Position numbers and translations under genes: made by a program. This document shows, one piece after another, positions 35,745 through 48,657 of a stretch of DNA of 64,000 bases. Source of the stretch: Schistosoma haematobium. Lineage: Eukaryota; Platyhelminthes; Trematoda; Strigeidida; Schistosomatidae. The stretch lies in assembly GCF_000699445.3 (NCBI RefSeq), contig NC_067196.1, forward strand, positions 85,674,364-85,738,363, in the 5' to 3' direction. Position 1 is the stretch's first letter; the number at the start of each line of letters is the position of its first letter. The notes under the pieces were generated by a model. That model saw nothing but the letters and a program-made list of their open reading frames with translations. It had not been told where the DNA came from and made no database searches.

Positions 35745-38700
35745 GTAGTTGTAATAGGGTTACTGCGGTCCGAAACCCGGATAAAGGAGAGGTGGGTACG
35801 AGACAAGTGAACATATCCCACATAAAATTGTCCGTCAAGGTTGTCCACTTTCTCCATTTTTGTTTAACTTCATCATAGAACTCCTGATGAAAATAACGTT
35901 CTTGTCGACTGAATTCTCGGGCATTGATCTCCTTCCAGAAGGTCCACCTATCGACTTAGAATGCACAGATGACATAGTCCTGATTGATAAAGACGCTGAC
36001 AAAATGCAGTCTTTTGGTGGCACTAAGCAGCAATGCCAGAATGTTTAGAATGCGCTTCTCTCCCTCTAAATGCAAGTTGTTGCTTCAGGACTGGTCTGCG
36101 TCAATACTTGAACTAAAAATAGGAAGTGAAGTAGTCGAACGCGTCGACAACTTCACTTATCTTGGAAGTCTGATCAGCCCTAATGGGTTGGTGTTTGACG
36201 AAATCTCAGCACGGATTCGAAAAGCTCGATTGGCTTTTGCCAACTTACGTCACCTATGGCGAAGGCGAGATATCTGACTATCAATAAAAGGACAAGTATA
36301 CTGTGCGGCAGTCCGTTCTGTTTTAATTTACGGCAACGAAACATGGCCATTAGGAGTAGAAGATACTCGTAAGCTACTAGTATTTGACCACAGATGCCTT
36401 GGAAATATTGCTGGCATCTACTGGGATCACCAGGTAAGTAATAGTGAGGTTAGACGCAGGGTATTAGGTAATGATGGTAAATTAGTTGATGAGGTTGTGA
36501 ATCTTCATCGACTGAGATGGTTGGGTCACGTGTCACGTATACCTGAACACCGAGTATCACGACGTGCAATGCTAACCGGTATTGGTGATGATTGGAAGAA
36601 AATTAGGGTTGGCGAAACTAAAACATTGTGTCAGTGCTTGAAGTCACTATTTTGTGGTCTGAGCCATGTTGGTAGATGCAGACTACTTGGTTGTGGTCCG
36701 CGTGACTATCGTAACCCATGGTTGGAGACTGTGTGACATGGCTCAGAATCGATCATAATGGCGTCGGTGCATACACTCTTTATCTTCCCTTAAACGATTA
36801 GATTAAAATTACTTTATACCTTTCTTTCTGTACTATGTCCTCATATTCAATCTTTCTTTTATATACTACCACCACTGAAGTAACTAGTTCTATGAATTTG
36901 GTGTTGATCTTGTTGTGCTAATGCTGTATGGCAACTTGGACTGATGGATATATGTGATTGGTCCTACATTGTAGCTGACTGACTGATGCCATAAAAAAAT
37001 AAACTTGCTAAAAACACTAACCAGAAAAAGTAATTGAAGCCATTTAAACTATGTCCTCCGAGTTCAGAGAAGAATTATGAATCTTCCCGGTAAAGGCCGA
37101 GATTCTTCGGAAGTTACGAGGCTGATGCCATCTCTAACAACCAGAGCAACAATTAATATAGGTGCATGGAGTTTCCAGACAATGTGAGAGACCGGAAGGA
37201 CCAGTCAAACATATAAGGAAATGAGAAGATACAACTTGATGATGCTCGGAATCAGCGAAACCCATTCGACTCAAGCTGGAAAGCAAAGGTTAGGTACATG
37301 AGAGATGTTGCTGTACTCCGGCCACTGAGAAGAAAATGCTCCACGCACTCAGGTGGTTTCTCTGATGCTGTTCAAAGGGGCCCAACGAGCACTTAGGAGG
37401 TAGGAATCTCATAGATCCATAATAATCAAACCATCACACAAAACAAAGAAGGAGAAAATCACGATGAATGTTATCCATTGTTATGCACCCACCAATGATA
37501 GTAATTACTACGATAAAGATCAGTTCTACGACAGGCTGCAATCGATAATATAGAAGTGTCCAAGAAGCGATCTGATAGGAAATCTAAACACTAAATTCAG
37601 AATAGAAAACAACGGTTATGAAGATATCATGGAACAACATTGACTGATTGGGAGAAAGAAACGAGAATCATGAGAGATTTGCAAATTTATGTGCATCCAA
37701 CAAAATGATTCTGGATGGCACTATATTCTCCCACATAGCTAACTGGATCTCACCAGATCACACTACAGAAAATCAGATCAATCATAAATGCATCGGTAAA
37801 AATTCACAAGGTCAATAGAAAACGTGAGAACAGAGAGAGGAGCTCACATAGCTTCAGATCACCGCCTGGTGGTTGACAAGATGAAATTGAAGCTAAAGAA
37901 GTATTGGATAACTGGACAAACAATATTATGAAGGTTCAATGCAGCCATCTTTCGACGTACTGACAAACTCAACGAATTCAAGATAGCTCTCAACAACAGG
38001 TTCAAAGCCTTAGAGGATCTGCTGAAAGGCGAAAAAATTACTATGGAGGACAGCTGGAAATCGATCAAAGAAGTACTAACTTCAACGTGTCAAGTGGTTC
38101 TGGGCCTCGTCATAATGAGTGGATCTCTATGGAAACCCTGGACAAGATTCATGAAAGGAAGAACAAGAAGACAGCAATTAACAATAGTCGAACAGGAACA
38201 GAGAAAGTTAAGACACAAGCTGAGTACACTGAAGCAAACAAGTAAGTGACCAAGAGCACTAGTGCTGATAAACGGAAAAACGTAGAAGATCTAGAAACGA
38301 TCGTGGAAAAGGCTGTAAGAAGAGGCAATATAAAACGATCATGTGTCAAAACCAAAGATGTAAGAGGGAAATATGGTAAACCAGAGAGACCGGTCAAAGA
38401 CGAAGAAGTCAAGCCATTCACTGGAATTCAACAACAGAGGGACACGTAGGTAGAATACTTTGAAGAACTCTTGAATAGACCAACCCCACTGAACCCACCG
38501 GACGTCAAAGTAACACACAGGCCTTCCTATAGATGTCACTCCACCAACGACTGAAGAAATCAGAATGACCACCAGACAAATCATCAGTGGGAAAGCAGCA
38601 AGACCTGATAATATACCAGCTGAAGCACTGAAGTCAGATATTGAAGTAGCTATAAACACGCTTCACTTTCTATTCAAGAGGATTTGGGAAGAGGAACAAG

Positions 38701-40055
38701 TGCTGACGGACTGGAAAAAGGGGCACCTCATCAAGATGCCAAAGAAAGGAGTTCTCAGCAAGTGTGAGAACTACGGAGGCATTACAATACTATCATTACC
38801 AGGAAAAGGTATCAGCAGAGTCTTGTTGAACCGGGTGAAAGATTTAGTAGATGCTCAATTTCGAGATCAACAGGCTGCATTCCGTAAGGATCAACAGTAT
38901 ATCGATCGAATCGCGACACTACGGATCATCGTTGAACAATCAATTGAATGGAACTCGTCACTATACATCACCTTCATTTAATATGAGAAAGCACTTGACA
39001 GAGTGAATAAGGGAACTTTATGGAACTTTCTTCAATACTATGGAGTAATTAGATTAGAAGATTGTCATTATCACACGGAATTCATACGAAGCACTACACT
39101 GCAAAGTCGTGCATGAAGGACAGCTGACAGTCGAATTCCAAGTAAGGATAGGAGTCAGACAAGGCTGTACTTTCTCGCCTTTTATCGTCCACCTGGCATT
39201 AGACTGGATTATGAAGACCTATTTATCTTAGGGGAATCATGGAATACAATGGATAGCTTAGGTGCAACCGGACGATTTGGACTTTGCAGATGATATTGCT
39301 CTTTTATTTTATACATATTTATAAATGCAGGTGATGACATCCAGTGCATCAACAGCCACTACATCAGTAGGCCTCGATGTACGAGAATGCAACATTCTAT
39401 ATTAAAGCACAGTGAGCAAAAATCCAATCACACTTAATGAAGAGTCTTTGGAAGAGGTGAAAATTTTCACGTATCTGGATAGCATCATCGATAAACACGG
39501 AGGATCTGATGTAGACGTAAAGGCAGGGATTGGGTAAGTAAGGGTAGCCTTCATATAGTTAGAGAAAATCTCAAACTCAAAACAACTGTCAACTAATATC
39601 AGAGTCACAATCGTTAATACGAACGTCAAGACAGTTCCACTGCACGGAGCCGGAACTTGGAGAAATACTATAACCACCATCAAAAAGGTACAAGTATTTA
39701 TAAACAGTTGTCTATGCAAGATACTCTAGAACAGTTGGTCAGATACTATTAACAACAACCTACTGTGAAAAAGAACAAACCAGCTTCTAGCTGAAGAGGA
39801 AATTAAGAAAAGACTCTGAAGGTGGTTAACATATACATTGTGGAAATTCACCAAACTGCATCACGAGTCAAGCCCCGACTTTGAAATCGAAAGTGAAGAG
39901 GAAAATAGAACGAAAAGGGAACCCATTGTGCCGAGAATCCGAAGAAGACATCAAAAGATTGAATAGGAACTCGAAACAACCGTTATAATGAGCCCAGGAC
40001 AGAGTACGTTGGAGAATCCTGGTCGATACACTATGTTACACGAAGGATAAGTAAT
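35745..40055 (+). mobile_element. RTE-like (SR2-type) LINE, near full length, decayed
   Basis: 5' untranslated part 35745-35826, interrupted by another LINE, resumes at 36989. An apurinic-endonuclease-like region follows (37130-37870: TRATINIGAWSF, MMLGISETHSTQAGKQR, NVIHCYAPTNDSN, ISPDHTTENQINH, ASDHRLVVDKMKLKLKK). The reverse transcriptase region (38470-39320) has IISGKAARPDNIPAEALKSD, NYGGITILSLPGKG, GVRQGCTFSPF and DFADDIALLF with the catalytic Asp pair. The C-terminal end reaches about 40055. Many stops and frameshifts make it a pseudogene. Confidence 0.85.
35827..36988 (+). mobile_element. LINE family L7, 5'-truncated, nested in the RTE-like LINE
   Basis: Encodes VRQGCPLSPFLFNFIIE, LECTDDIVLID (usual motif A/YADD changed to CTDD), DNFTYLGSLISPNGL, EISARIRKARLAFANLRHLW, RWLGHVSRIPEHRVSRRAML and CGPRDYRNPWLE. 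It ends TGTAGCTGACTGACTGA. Flanking CATAAAA on each side (35821-35827 and 36991-36997 approximately) suggests a short TSD. The altered YADD position and internal stops make it dead. Clade not resolved by eye. Confidence 0.8.
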
Positions 40056-41802
40056 TAAGTATGTGTATGTGTATTTGTGTATTTATTTATTAATTCACCT
40101 ATGTATGTGATAGTTATTGTGTATAACTAATGAAATTATTAGATTTTAGGGCATACGCTGCTGTCTTTTATAAGTTGAACTCAGGAATTTTAGGTCATGT
40201 GTTATTCAAGTTATCTATAGAAAACTGGGTTATTCTTTAATGGTCACGATTCACAGCTTCAGTCAAGTATTAAACCTTAAATTGGACTGGTAGTTTTATA
40301 CCTTTTCACTGTCAGGCATATCATAAAGGCTAGTGTGGAGATGAAAATATTATTGCATTTTTCATCCCGATGTCAATCCTTTCAACCAAATTGTCAATAA
40401 CACGAAAAGAAACATGAATGAAGTTAAGTATACACCTAATAAAATATTCGTCAACCCGAAGTACACTAGGCGGCATACTCCAAAAATTATCCAGTTTGCA
40501 CACTGATTCAAAGGCTCCAATCAAATTGTCACATAACTAATAAAATATTATACAAATTTACTTGATAAAGGAAGATATTACATAGAATTCTTGGAACTGA
40601 TATGCCACAAAATACTTATCCCAGTTTTCTCAAATACTATTTTCCGGAAGCTGACAAAATTATTTCAAAAATGATAGTGAATTGTGAAAGTCTTACTTGT
40701 ATGGATGGAAGCAATTTTCACACTCTTCTTCAAATGATTCCACGCAATGTATATGTAAATTCTAATATAAAAATCAGCTACCGGTTGAGTCTACAATATT
40801 CGCTATTGTTACATTGTTAAGTTTACGACAAACGAATCGTCGCATGTACTGAGGAGCAAAAGTTATTTTGAGTGACCCATACTCTAAGTTCATCTATTGA
40901 GAGTAGTGTTCCGAATTAAATCATTACTGTAGGAAGGGAATTGATATGCAACACCCACAGAAAATTAAGTACATAAAACCACCTCTATTCATGGCTCGAA
41001 ACTAATAACAAACTAACACTATGTTATAGATTAATCCAAGCTAGAGAGTTAAATAATTTTAATCACATTAATAATTAGGTGCACCATTAACAAATCAAAA
41101 AAATGATGGGTTTATGCAAAACTTGTGGATTTTATATAGTTACATTATTTTAACATTTGATTACAATAAGTCATTATTTAGTAATAGTTAGTTGTGGAGT
41201 AAACGCTGAACAACCTCCGAAATTCTCCATGAATCCCACCGTAGTCTTCGTATATATTTTTATTCACACATCCAACTGTTACGCTAATAATACCTAAACA
41301 AACGTTCAGTTCAACTGTCAGAATTCGTAAGAACGATGTTATTTAGATTTGACGTTATAACACATCCGAACTATTGTAGTTATTCAACTTCAACCCCGCA
41401 CTTTATTTTATGAAGTAATGTTTCCTCGTGGTTGTTATCTAACAGATGATTTCGGTACATCGATCGGCTGTCCAACTACTCGATCATTTAAAACCTGTGC
41501 AGTTCAATTGGTGATCTGACGACATCATCATCAGTTTACACAGTCGTTCGAATCTCCTGCAAACTGAAAACAACATTGTCGCCTCTTTCCCAACACTGAC
41601 AGCGTTTTTCACTGGTATCATTGACATGAGTCCAGATTGACACTCTTGATTTCTTATGTTCTTTTCGATATTTTTCAGTTCACTTATCGAACAAACATAG
41701 CAAGCTATCAGAAGAGTGTTTACCAACGACAAACTCGTTGCGTTTAAACTTTTGGCTGGCCACGTCTTAGGGTCATCACTACCTCACTAGCGGGGAGTGA
41801 TC
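40056..41802. other. Stretch with no firm feature
   Basis: Frames at 40330-40524 (minus), 40602-40820 (plus) and 41484-41732 (minus) have protein-like composition but no motif I can name and no convincing splice context. They may be decayed transposon frames. AT-rich otherwise. Confidence 0.4.
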
Positions 41803-42126
41803 TATAGCGGTAAATAAATCCCCAAATTAAATATCTCTGTAAGTCTTCGACATTGGATGCTGGTCACATTAGTTTTAATGGACTCACCTAGCTGAAGGTG
41901 CTCGGTCATGCATCCGCACCAGATCACGAGTGGAAACGCTGTGCTTAACATCTCCTGCAATCACTAGCCAGTCTAGATCCGTTGATCCTCGATATATTGA
42001 TAGCCTATCAAATATACTTACGAACCACCTTGCTTCTGTCTTTTAATTTCACTTGGTGATTACGATTCATATTAGGTGTTACTGGTTAAGGCATTGTCAA
42101 ACTCCAAATACCTGTGGCATCTTCAA
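41803..42126 (+). repeat. Dispersed repeat family H, copy 2
   Basis: Same orientation as and collinear with 11012-11333. Confidence 0.75.
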
Positions 42127-42737
42127 CACTATTGTTTTCAGCTCCTGAATTATAATCCATCAGTATTCTACTGTAAAAGAGTTTTAGACAACGAATAAAC
42201 TAAATTTTGTTTCAAATTTACGAATAATAAACTCACTATTATTGTTTGTTTCATACATGATTTAGCTTGACTCATTCCATAGTAACAGTATCTGTTGTTG
42301 TCTGTCTAGATATAATTGGAATTTTGTAACGAAATTATTACAGTCATTGGCAACTAAAAAAAGTCACATTGACCTGATCTTTTATTGTATTGTTCAATGA
42401 TTAATTCTGTGTTAAGTTCCAATTGATACATATCTAACTTTGCCAAATGATTTTGTCCATTTAATGTAAACATTATTTAATGTGAAAGAAATAGTGATTA
42501 TTTTATCAAAGATACATGTCCATAATTAAATCCATCACATGGACTTGTGTTTTCATTTAATTACTAGAAAGCATTTCTATAAGCGTCTCAAGAGAAAGAG
42601 AGAGAGAGGGAGAGAAAAAAGAGTAATTTATGATTAGCGTATAGGTTGGAGTAATGGCTTACAAATTCAGTTCATTTAGTTGATTTGGTCTAATACTAAT
42701 TATTCATTCACGGATAAACAATCTAATATTGTTATTA
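42127..42737. other. AT-rich stretch with short (GA)n
   Basis: GA-rich run near 42594-42612; otherwise nothing recognised. Confidence 0.45.
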
Positions 42738-42971
42738 GAAGGGGGGTTTTGTGGAGAATTTAGTAATTTTATAGCTAGACCACCATGGAAAACCTAGAAA
42801 TACTGGACAGTGCGCGGGATTCAAACCCAAGACCTTCATTCTCGCGCACGAATACTAAACCGCTGAGATGGCCGGCATCCAACGGTGTTAATGTCTAACT
42901 TCAACCAATCCACGAAATTGAGCCACCGTCTACTATTGTTTTCAGTGAGTTACTATCTCACAACAGACCGA
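42738..42971 (-). mobile_element. Family A SINE lacking its hammerhead
   Basis: Minus strand: leader, tRNA-like box (about 42868-42810) and tail. The segment between the tRNA-like box and the tail that normally holds the ribozyme is deleted (CTGGACAGTGCGCGGG joins directly). Confidence 0.75.
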
Positions 42972-43790
42972 GTTGTTATAGTTTTCAATATTGTTTAAAG
43001 TCTATCTATTTTGTTTACATTGTGAACACTAAGCTAACTAATGGGTTTTACTACGAAAAGTGCTAGAGGATTAGAAACAATAAACAGGATACTATCGACT
43101 CATATTTTCAGTTTAAACTTGAAAAGCTCTACATGTTCTCTTTAAAATCTCGAAGTTTATTTACGATTATCATCAGTCTGAAAACAAATACATCCAACCT
43201 TATTTTAGCATGGAATACTTCTTAGAATTTTACTCTGATGATACCTAGAAAGATGTAACACTTTTAAAATACTTTTGTTTATTACCTATCAGCCAAATTC
43301 AACTGTCTGGCATATTTACTTATAAAAAATCTAACGCATCGCTGGTTAATAGGAGAGATTTTAGCATAGAATAATTGATCATTTCAAGATAATCTACAAA
43401 GGACATGAAGAAGCACGATGGGAAAGGTCAAAGAAGGAAACAGTTCACTTGAAATCAGTTACTTCATGTATAGGAACTAGTCGAACTAATGTCTTATGTA
43501 TAGTAAATAGTGACCACTGATCATACAATTTTAACTAATTTATTTACGAAATAATCAAAAGATTAACATCCACTAATGTTTCAACTGAAACAGATTAAAC
43601 TACCCATTTGATATCACATTCTGATGACCGTCTTCTGGTATTGCTTCTAAATGTTTTAAATCTATTTGCTTACATAAGGTTATTTTATTCATATCATCAT
43701 AGTTTTGGAAATTATATATTACATAGTTTCCTCGAAATTGTACCTTTAAAAAACCGCTTTTCATACGTTGCGTCACTGATTTTAGTGAGA
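42972..43790. other. AT-rich stretch, nothing recognised
   Basis: No feature recognised. Confidence 0.4.
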
Positions 43791-44000
43791 CCACAACCAA
43801 AAAACCAGAAAGTACTGGAATGTTGTTTCGCCCCAGTAGGAGACTCTGTGAACCTACTAGATGTGATGGAACCTAGGAACTTTGGTCTGAAGGAAAAAGA
43901 CTTAACCTTTAGGCCAATGAACTGGGATCTAGTGTTGTCTATTTCAACCTTCAGCCAATTATTGTGAGACATTTGTCCACCACAATTTCTGGAGTTTGGT
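43791..44000 (-). mobile_element. Old tRNA-like SINE relic
   Basis: A hammerhead remnant near 43810-43850 (TGTTTCGCCCCAGTAGGAGACTC) and a tRNA-like box near 43855-43930 in minus orientation, both strongly diverged from family A. Confidence 0.5.
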
Positions 44001-44439
44001 TGAATTGTACCATTGAAGAATCCCATACAAAAAATAACAGTTGTATAGTACTTTCCTGGTTTGTAGAGTGAAAAGAGCTCAGACAATTATCACATATAAA
44101 ATAACTGGGACAGTCAACTCTCCATTTGTTTTATTCCAAACAAAACGACAAATAAATAGGATCCTTAAAAAATGAAATAAAATTTAACTCAACCCACAGT
44201 TTTATCACAGTGAGACCAGAAAAAAGAAGAGCAAATATTATAAGAGGCGGTTTTACACAAGTGATTAATTCCATCAAGGATGGAAGACTGAACAAACACA
44301 AAGAATCTACTGAAAAAAAGCTTAACAGACTTATCATTAAATTGGATTTTAATTGAATCTAACAATGAATATTAATTTCTTATTTTATACTGGTTTATTC
44401 ATATATTTTACATATAAAATTATAATAAACTGTTTTTAG
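44001..44439. other. AT-rich stretch, nothing recognised
   Basis: No feature recognised. Confidence 0.4.
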
Positions 44440-44636
44440 TAATTGCCGGCTCAGTGGTCTGAAGGTTGAGGGCTTGCACCCGAGACCGATTGGCCCTGGG
44501 TTCGAATCTTGTGAGGCGGGATCATGGATGCACACTGCTGAGGAGTCCCATAATAGGACGAAACGGCCACCCAGTGCTTCCAGGTTTTTCATGGTGGTCT
44601 AGCTTCAATTGACTCATAATCTCAACTAGTAAAAAT
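44440..44636 (+). mobile_element. Family A SINE, 5'-truncated
   Basis: tRNA-like box (about 44445-44512, B box GGGTTCGAATC), hammerhead 44531-44580 (CTGAGGA and GAAAC kept; CCGT changed to CCAC, removing the base before the cleavage site) and tail. The ORF-like 44395-44592 frame is spurious. Confidence 0.75.
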
Positions 44637-44857
44637 TAGTAATTGTTTTGTTTGTATATAACTTTTGTCATGTATCAATTTGAGTTACAGAATCGTATAA
44701 AACAAGAGAGTATAAAGTAATTCTTAATTATTATCTTAGTTTGAGTCTCCTTTGTGATATACACAGAAATATACAGAAATCATTGAATTAGTTTACTTAT
44801 ACACTTCCTATTTCATTAAAATTATACTCTTTTTCTTAGTTAACTTAATGAAATTTT

Positions 44858-45295
44858 GTCAGAATGAGGGTTTGTGGAAATTGTAGTAATTTAATTTCCA
44901 CAAACCCTCATTCTGACAATAATCATCATGTGCTCACTACTGACTGTCTTCAAGATGGATTTCATGGAGTTCTAGTGAATAGACGTGACCTGTGGTCTTC
45001 AACCGTGTCTGTTGTGAGACTCACTGAAGACAATGATGGACGGTGGTTCAATTTGGTGGATTGGTCGAAGTTAGACATTAACACCGTTGGATGGCTGCCA
45101 GTTCAGTGATCTAGAGGTGAAGTGTTCGTGCGTGAGAATGAAGGTCCTGGGTTCGACTCCGGTGTGCGGGATCATGGATGTGCACCGCTGAGGAGTCCCA
45201 TACTAGGATGAAACGGCTGTCCACTGCTTCCAGGTTTCCCAGAGTGGTCTAACTTAAAATCGGCTCATGAATTCAACCATTGGTGAAATTTGTTA
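44858..45295 (+). mobile_element. Family A SINE with 5' terminal hairpin
   Basis: Begins with GTCAGAATGAGGGTTTGTGG, a 10-base spacer and its perfect 25-base complement at about 44895-44919, then leader, tRNA-like box (about 45090-45160), hammerhead and tail. The hairpin is the inverted 3' end brought to the 5' end. Confidence 0.8.
45182..45227 (+). ncRNA. Hammerhead ribozyme, family A, core intact
   Basis: CTGAGGA, stem II GTCC/GGAT (closing G-U), GAAA, stem III ACGG/CTGT with wobble, cleavage C. Stem I has two mismatches. Confidence 0.55.
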
Positions 45296-46089
45296 GTTGT
45301 ATAATTAATTTCTTACTTTTACTTACTTATGAAACTGACAAAGCCGAACTGACATTGTTTCGGAATATTATCAGAACTCTAATGTATTGAACATTTTTAT
45401 TTCAAATGACCAATTGTGTATACATTCTTGTCACTATCTCTAAAAGTGACCTTTCAGTATAATTTAACTTTGTATATAAGACTGAATTGTAACACTCCCG
45501 TCAATCAATCAATATATCTATATGTTTCATTTCTGATAATGTTCATTCCTCTTGAAAATTAGTTCAGTGTATAGATGTATTGCAATATAAAGCACTTAAC
45601 TGCACCTAAATGACCTCAAAAAGGTCAAACCCAGTCTACATTTACGTGTAATATGAATATGTATATAAACAACCGATAGACATGCATTAATAGTTTTGCA
45701 TGTTTAAACAAGTTCAGTAAACTAAAAATAAGCCAGAGAAATTTACGAAAATGATGTTATTAATGACAATAAGCGATTGTATGTAACATGGAAGTGATTG
45801 TTCAAGTATAAGGGAAATTACATGTTTCATTAATTTCTATGATTAATCAAACGACAATGTTCACTATGAATGATTGTCCTTGACAGAAATTTTATCGGAA
45901 AAGGAACATCAGATTATATGATATGAATAAAAAAATTTCATTAGAACTTTTCAGTAGTTACTATTACATCAAGAAGGGGCTCAAGGTGTTATCTGTAATG
46001 ACAATGAAAGCACGGATAAACCATTTAACTCAAAGAACATAACATCATCAAAAGTTAAAAGTTTATTACATCTTTGGATTGTGGTTAAC
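45296..46089. other. AT-rich stretch, nothing recognised
   Basis: A hammerhead-like scrap may lie near 45345-45375 (minus) and a family J scrap near 46010-46055. Neither is firm. Confidence 0.4.
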
Positions 46090-46255
46090 AGCAGAATCTA
46101 GATATGTTCCGTCTTATTAAAGACCCATCAACTGGATAGAAGATGGTACTAACTGTAAGTGTCTACACCAACACTGTAATGCAGGTATATCCAAATGACG
46201 AACCACAAACAGAACCTGCGTTTTGCATTCCGATTTTACTATTCAAAAGTTTCCA
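46090..46255. mobile_element. Old Sm-alpha-like fold-back relic
   Basis: An inverted scrap (CCGTCTTATTAAAGACCCATCAACTGG) and a direct scrap (ATCCAAATGACGAACCACAAACAG) with the family B order but heavy decay. Confidence 0.45.
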
Positions 46256-47215
46256 ATTCTTTTAATTTAGTCATGACGTGATTCATCATACAAAGCTGTT
46301 ACTCTCTATATTAGGTTGGTGTAACACCATTAACATTAAAGCGAACTCAGATTGATAAGTTCCCGTATTTTATAGTTATTAAAAGCAGAGTAAATATTTT
46401 CGGCTGAACTTTTGTATAGACTTTTTAAAGTGCTGACATAATTCGGTTTTGTTTAGAAGGAATTTCATAACAATGTGGTCAAAATGAGTGTTATATATAA
46501 TTTAACGAACATAAATATACAAAAAAGACCACTTGGTTATGTAAAATTATGGATAAGATGATTTGAAATGCAAATGTAATGAAACAGATTTTCCAGTTCC
46601 ACGGGTTTATTTTTCACGTTTTGCGTTCATACTACTTGTAAGTAGCTCAAAATGTAGTTATAAATACATTCCTACCAGTCGGATGAGGTTGTACGTTTTT
46701 TAATTATAATAATGGATGGAACTAATTATTACTGTATAGATAAAATTATCATCTTTATTTCATTTCGTTTATCCGAGTCAAATACTAAGTCGAAGCTTAG
46801 TCAGAACTTTCAAAATGTTTTAAATCTGAGTTCCTATACTGGAGTTTGTGCACTGTACAACTGAGTTTTGGAAAAATAACAACCAAATATGCTAAGTCGG
46901 CTTTTCTAGCAGTGACTCAAACAATGATTTAGCTATGCATTTATCTAAGTGTTGTGCAACATGAAGAAAAATCGCATGCTTATTCTTTCTCCAATGGACT
47001 ATTTAAATTTACATATGTACACAGAAGTGGACAGAGTTGGAAGATTTTTTTCTATTCGCATTCAGGAATGCACAAAATGTATTAAGGTAAAGAACATTTA
47101 TTTAAACTTGGTTCTAGTAAATTAATAATTGCATCTCCTTTATAACTATATATAAGATACATTTTTTCTTAATTGACTAGGGGTGAAGTTTTCTTAAATT
47201 CACTTCCATATCAAT
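46256..47215. other. AT-rich stretch, nothing recognised
   Basis: No feature recognised. Confidence 0.45.
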
Positions 47216-47220
47216 AATCC

Positions 47221-47698
47221 TGTTAGGTCCCGATAAACATGATGAATGGTAACTTTGGGATCATTTTATGGACTAATACTAAAAGTATATTTTTATCGTA
47301 TAATTGTTAAGTAACTAAACTATTCATATTCATGTCCCTATTATTATGAGCTTTATTTTGACCTATGAACTATTATTATACGTTTTACCATTCTTGAATT
47401 ATACCCTGTCTATTAGTCACTGCCTCACACATTCACAGCCACATTTGGCCAAATTTTGTAAAATGTTATTTTCTATTTTATGGTACGATGTGGTCTGTCT
47501 GGTTGGTATATAAACTCAGTATGTTTCAAATATGAGGATTCATATTGCAGAGGCTGAGACTAGTGTTCTGGACTTAACTGGTCGGGCTAGGCAGGAAGCA
47601 GGACCAGTCAGGACTCTAGGCTGCTCGCACGTGTTTTACGCGTCCTTGGTCCGATCGATAATTCACCGCCCTCTGATCGGCGGTCACAAGTTATAACA
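47221..47698 (+). mobile_element. Solo LTR (family G) with 5-bp TSD
   Basis: Starts TGTTAGGTCC and ends AAGTTATAACA (TG...CA with inverted ends TGTTA/TAACA). Flanked by AATCC at 47216-47220 and 47699-47703. A TATA-like GGTATATAAAC lies near 47507-47518. No internal region, so this is a solo LTR left by recombination. Superfamily (Ty3/gypsy or other) not determined. Confidence 0.85.
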
Positions 47699-47703
47699 AA
47701 TCC

Positions 47704-48657
47704 AAAGTTTTTCAATTTAACATGTTTATAATACTAATTCCATTTTTTAGTTTGTTGTAAGTGTATATTCATTTGACTCAAAATCATATATTGTAGATGA
47801 GATTTCTTTAAACATAAAAGATAAAGAATAAGAATTAGCTGTATTAGCTAATCAATAGTTTTGTTTAGATAGAAAACTGTACTTCTAATATCAATGTTTA
47901 TTCTTCCGGAAAGTAAAACACTAAGGAACTGTCACAAGTGTTAATCGAACTGTATTAAATACTTCATGGGAAACAACAAAATTGATATATTTTTCATGTG
48001 AGATAAACGTATAGACTATAAATCTGTAATATAAAGACAGACCATTCGTTGTATTGTACAAGAAACTGTTCTCTATCTCCTAGCAAAAAAAAACATGTTA
48101 GCCAAAAGAAAGTTTTAATGATTTATTCAATCAGTCATAATTTTCTTATTTGAATTAACTTTCTAAAACTATCTGGATATGTACTTCATGTGATGGCCTG
48201 TATTTCCTCTAGACATCGATACACAGAATTAGATCATATTACAATGAATATGTTTACTATTGTATCTGATGTATTAAAAGTATTGAACTAAAAATTAAGT
48301 TCGATTATTTTGAGGATTAAAATCAAACGACTTACTGAATTCCCCCACCCTACACACACACACACACACACACCGAAATTCATACCTTATTGACCACACA
48401 CTTGTATTAAATGTAAATTTCTATAATCTTTATTCAACATTAGTACATTATTGTCATATATTTGAAGATAAAGAATACTTCATGTTGGTGTTAAACGATT
48501 TCACTTTTCTATCACAAGCAGAACTATTTGTAATTTTGTTCCTTAGTCAAATAACTGTTATAAGGTAAATGAATAGTGATCAATCAACAAATGCATGAAT
48601 GTATTATACCGATGAATCAGTCATCTTAAGTTCGTAGATACGTTTTTTCCAATTTTA
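47704..48657. other. AT-rich stretch with (CA)n
   Basis: (CA)n at about 48353-48373; otherwise nothing recognised. Confidence 0.5.

Noticed and set aside
35827..36988. Reverse-transcriptase frames as host genes
   Set aside because: Stops, frameshifts and multiple truncated copies show they are LINE pseudogenes; the same holds for 5263, 20994, 23730, 37-40 kb and 62490.
40330..41732. Protein-like frames at 40330-40524, 40602-40820 and 41484-41732 as host exons
   Set aside because: No recognisable domain, no consistent splice phases, and they lie beside LINE debris.
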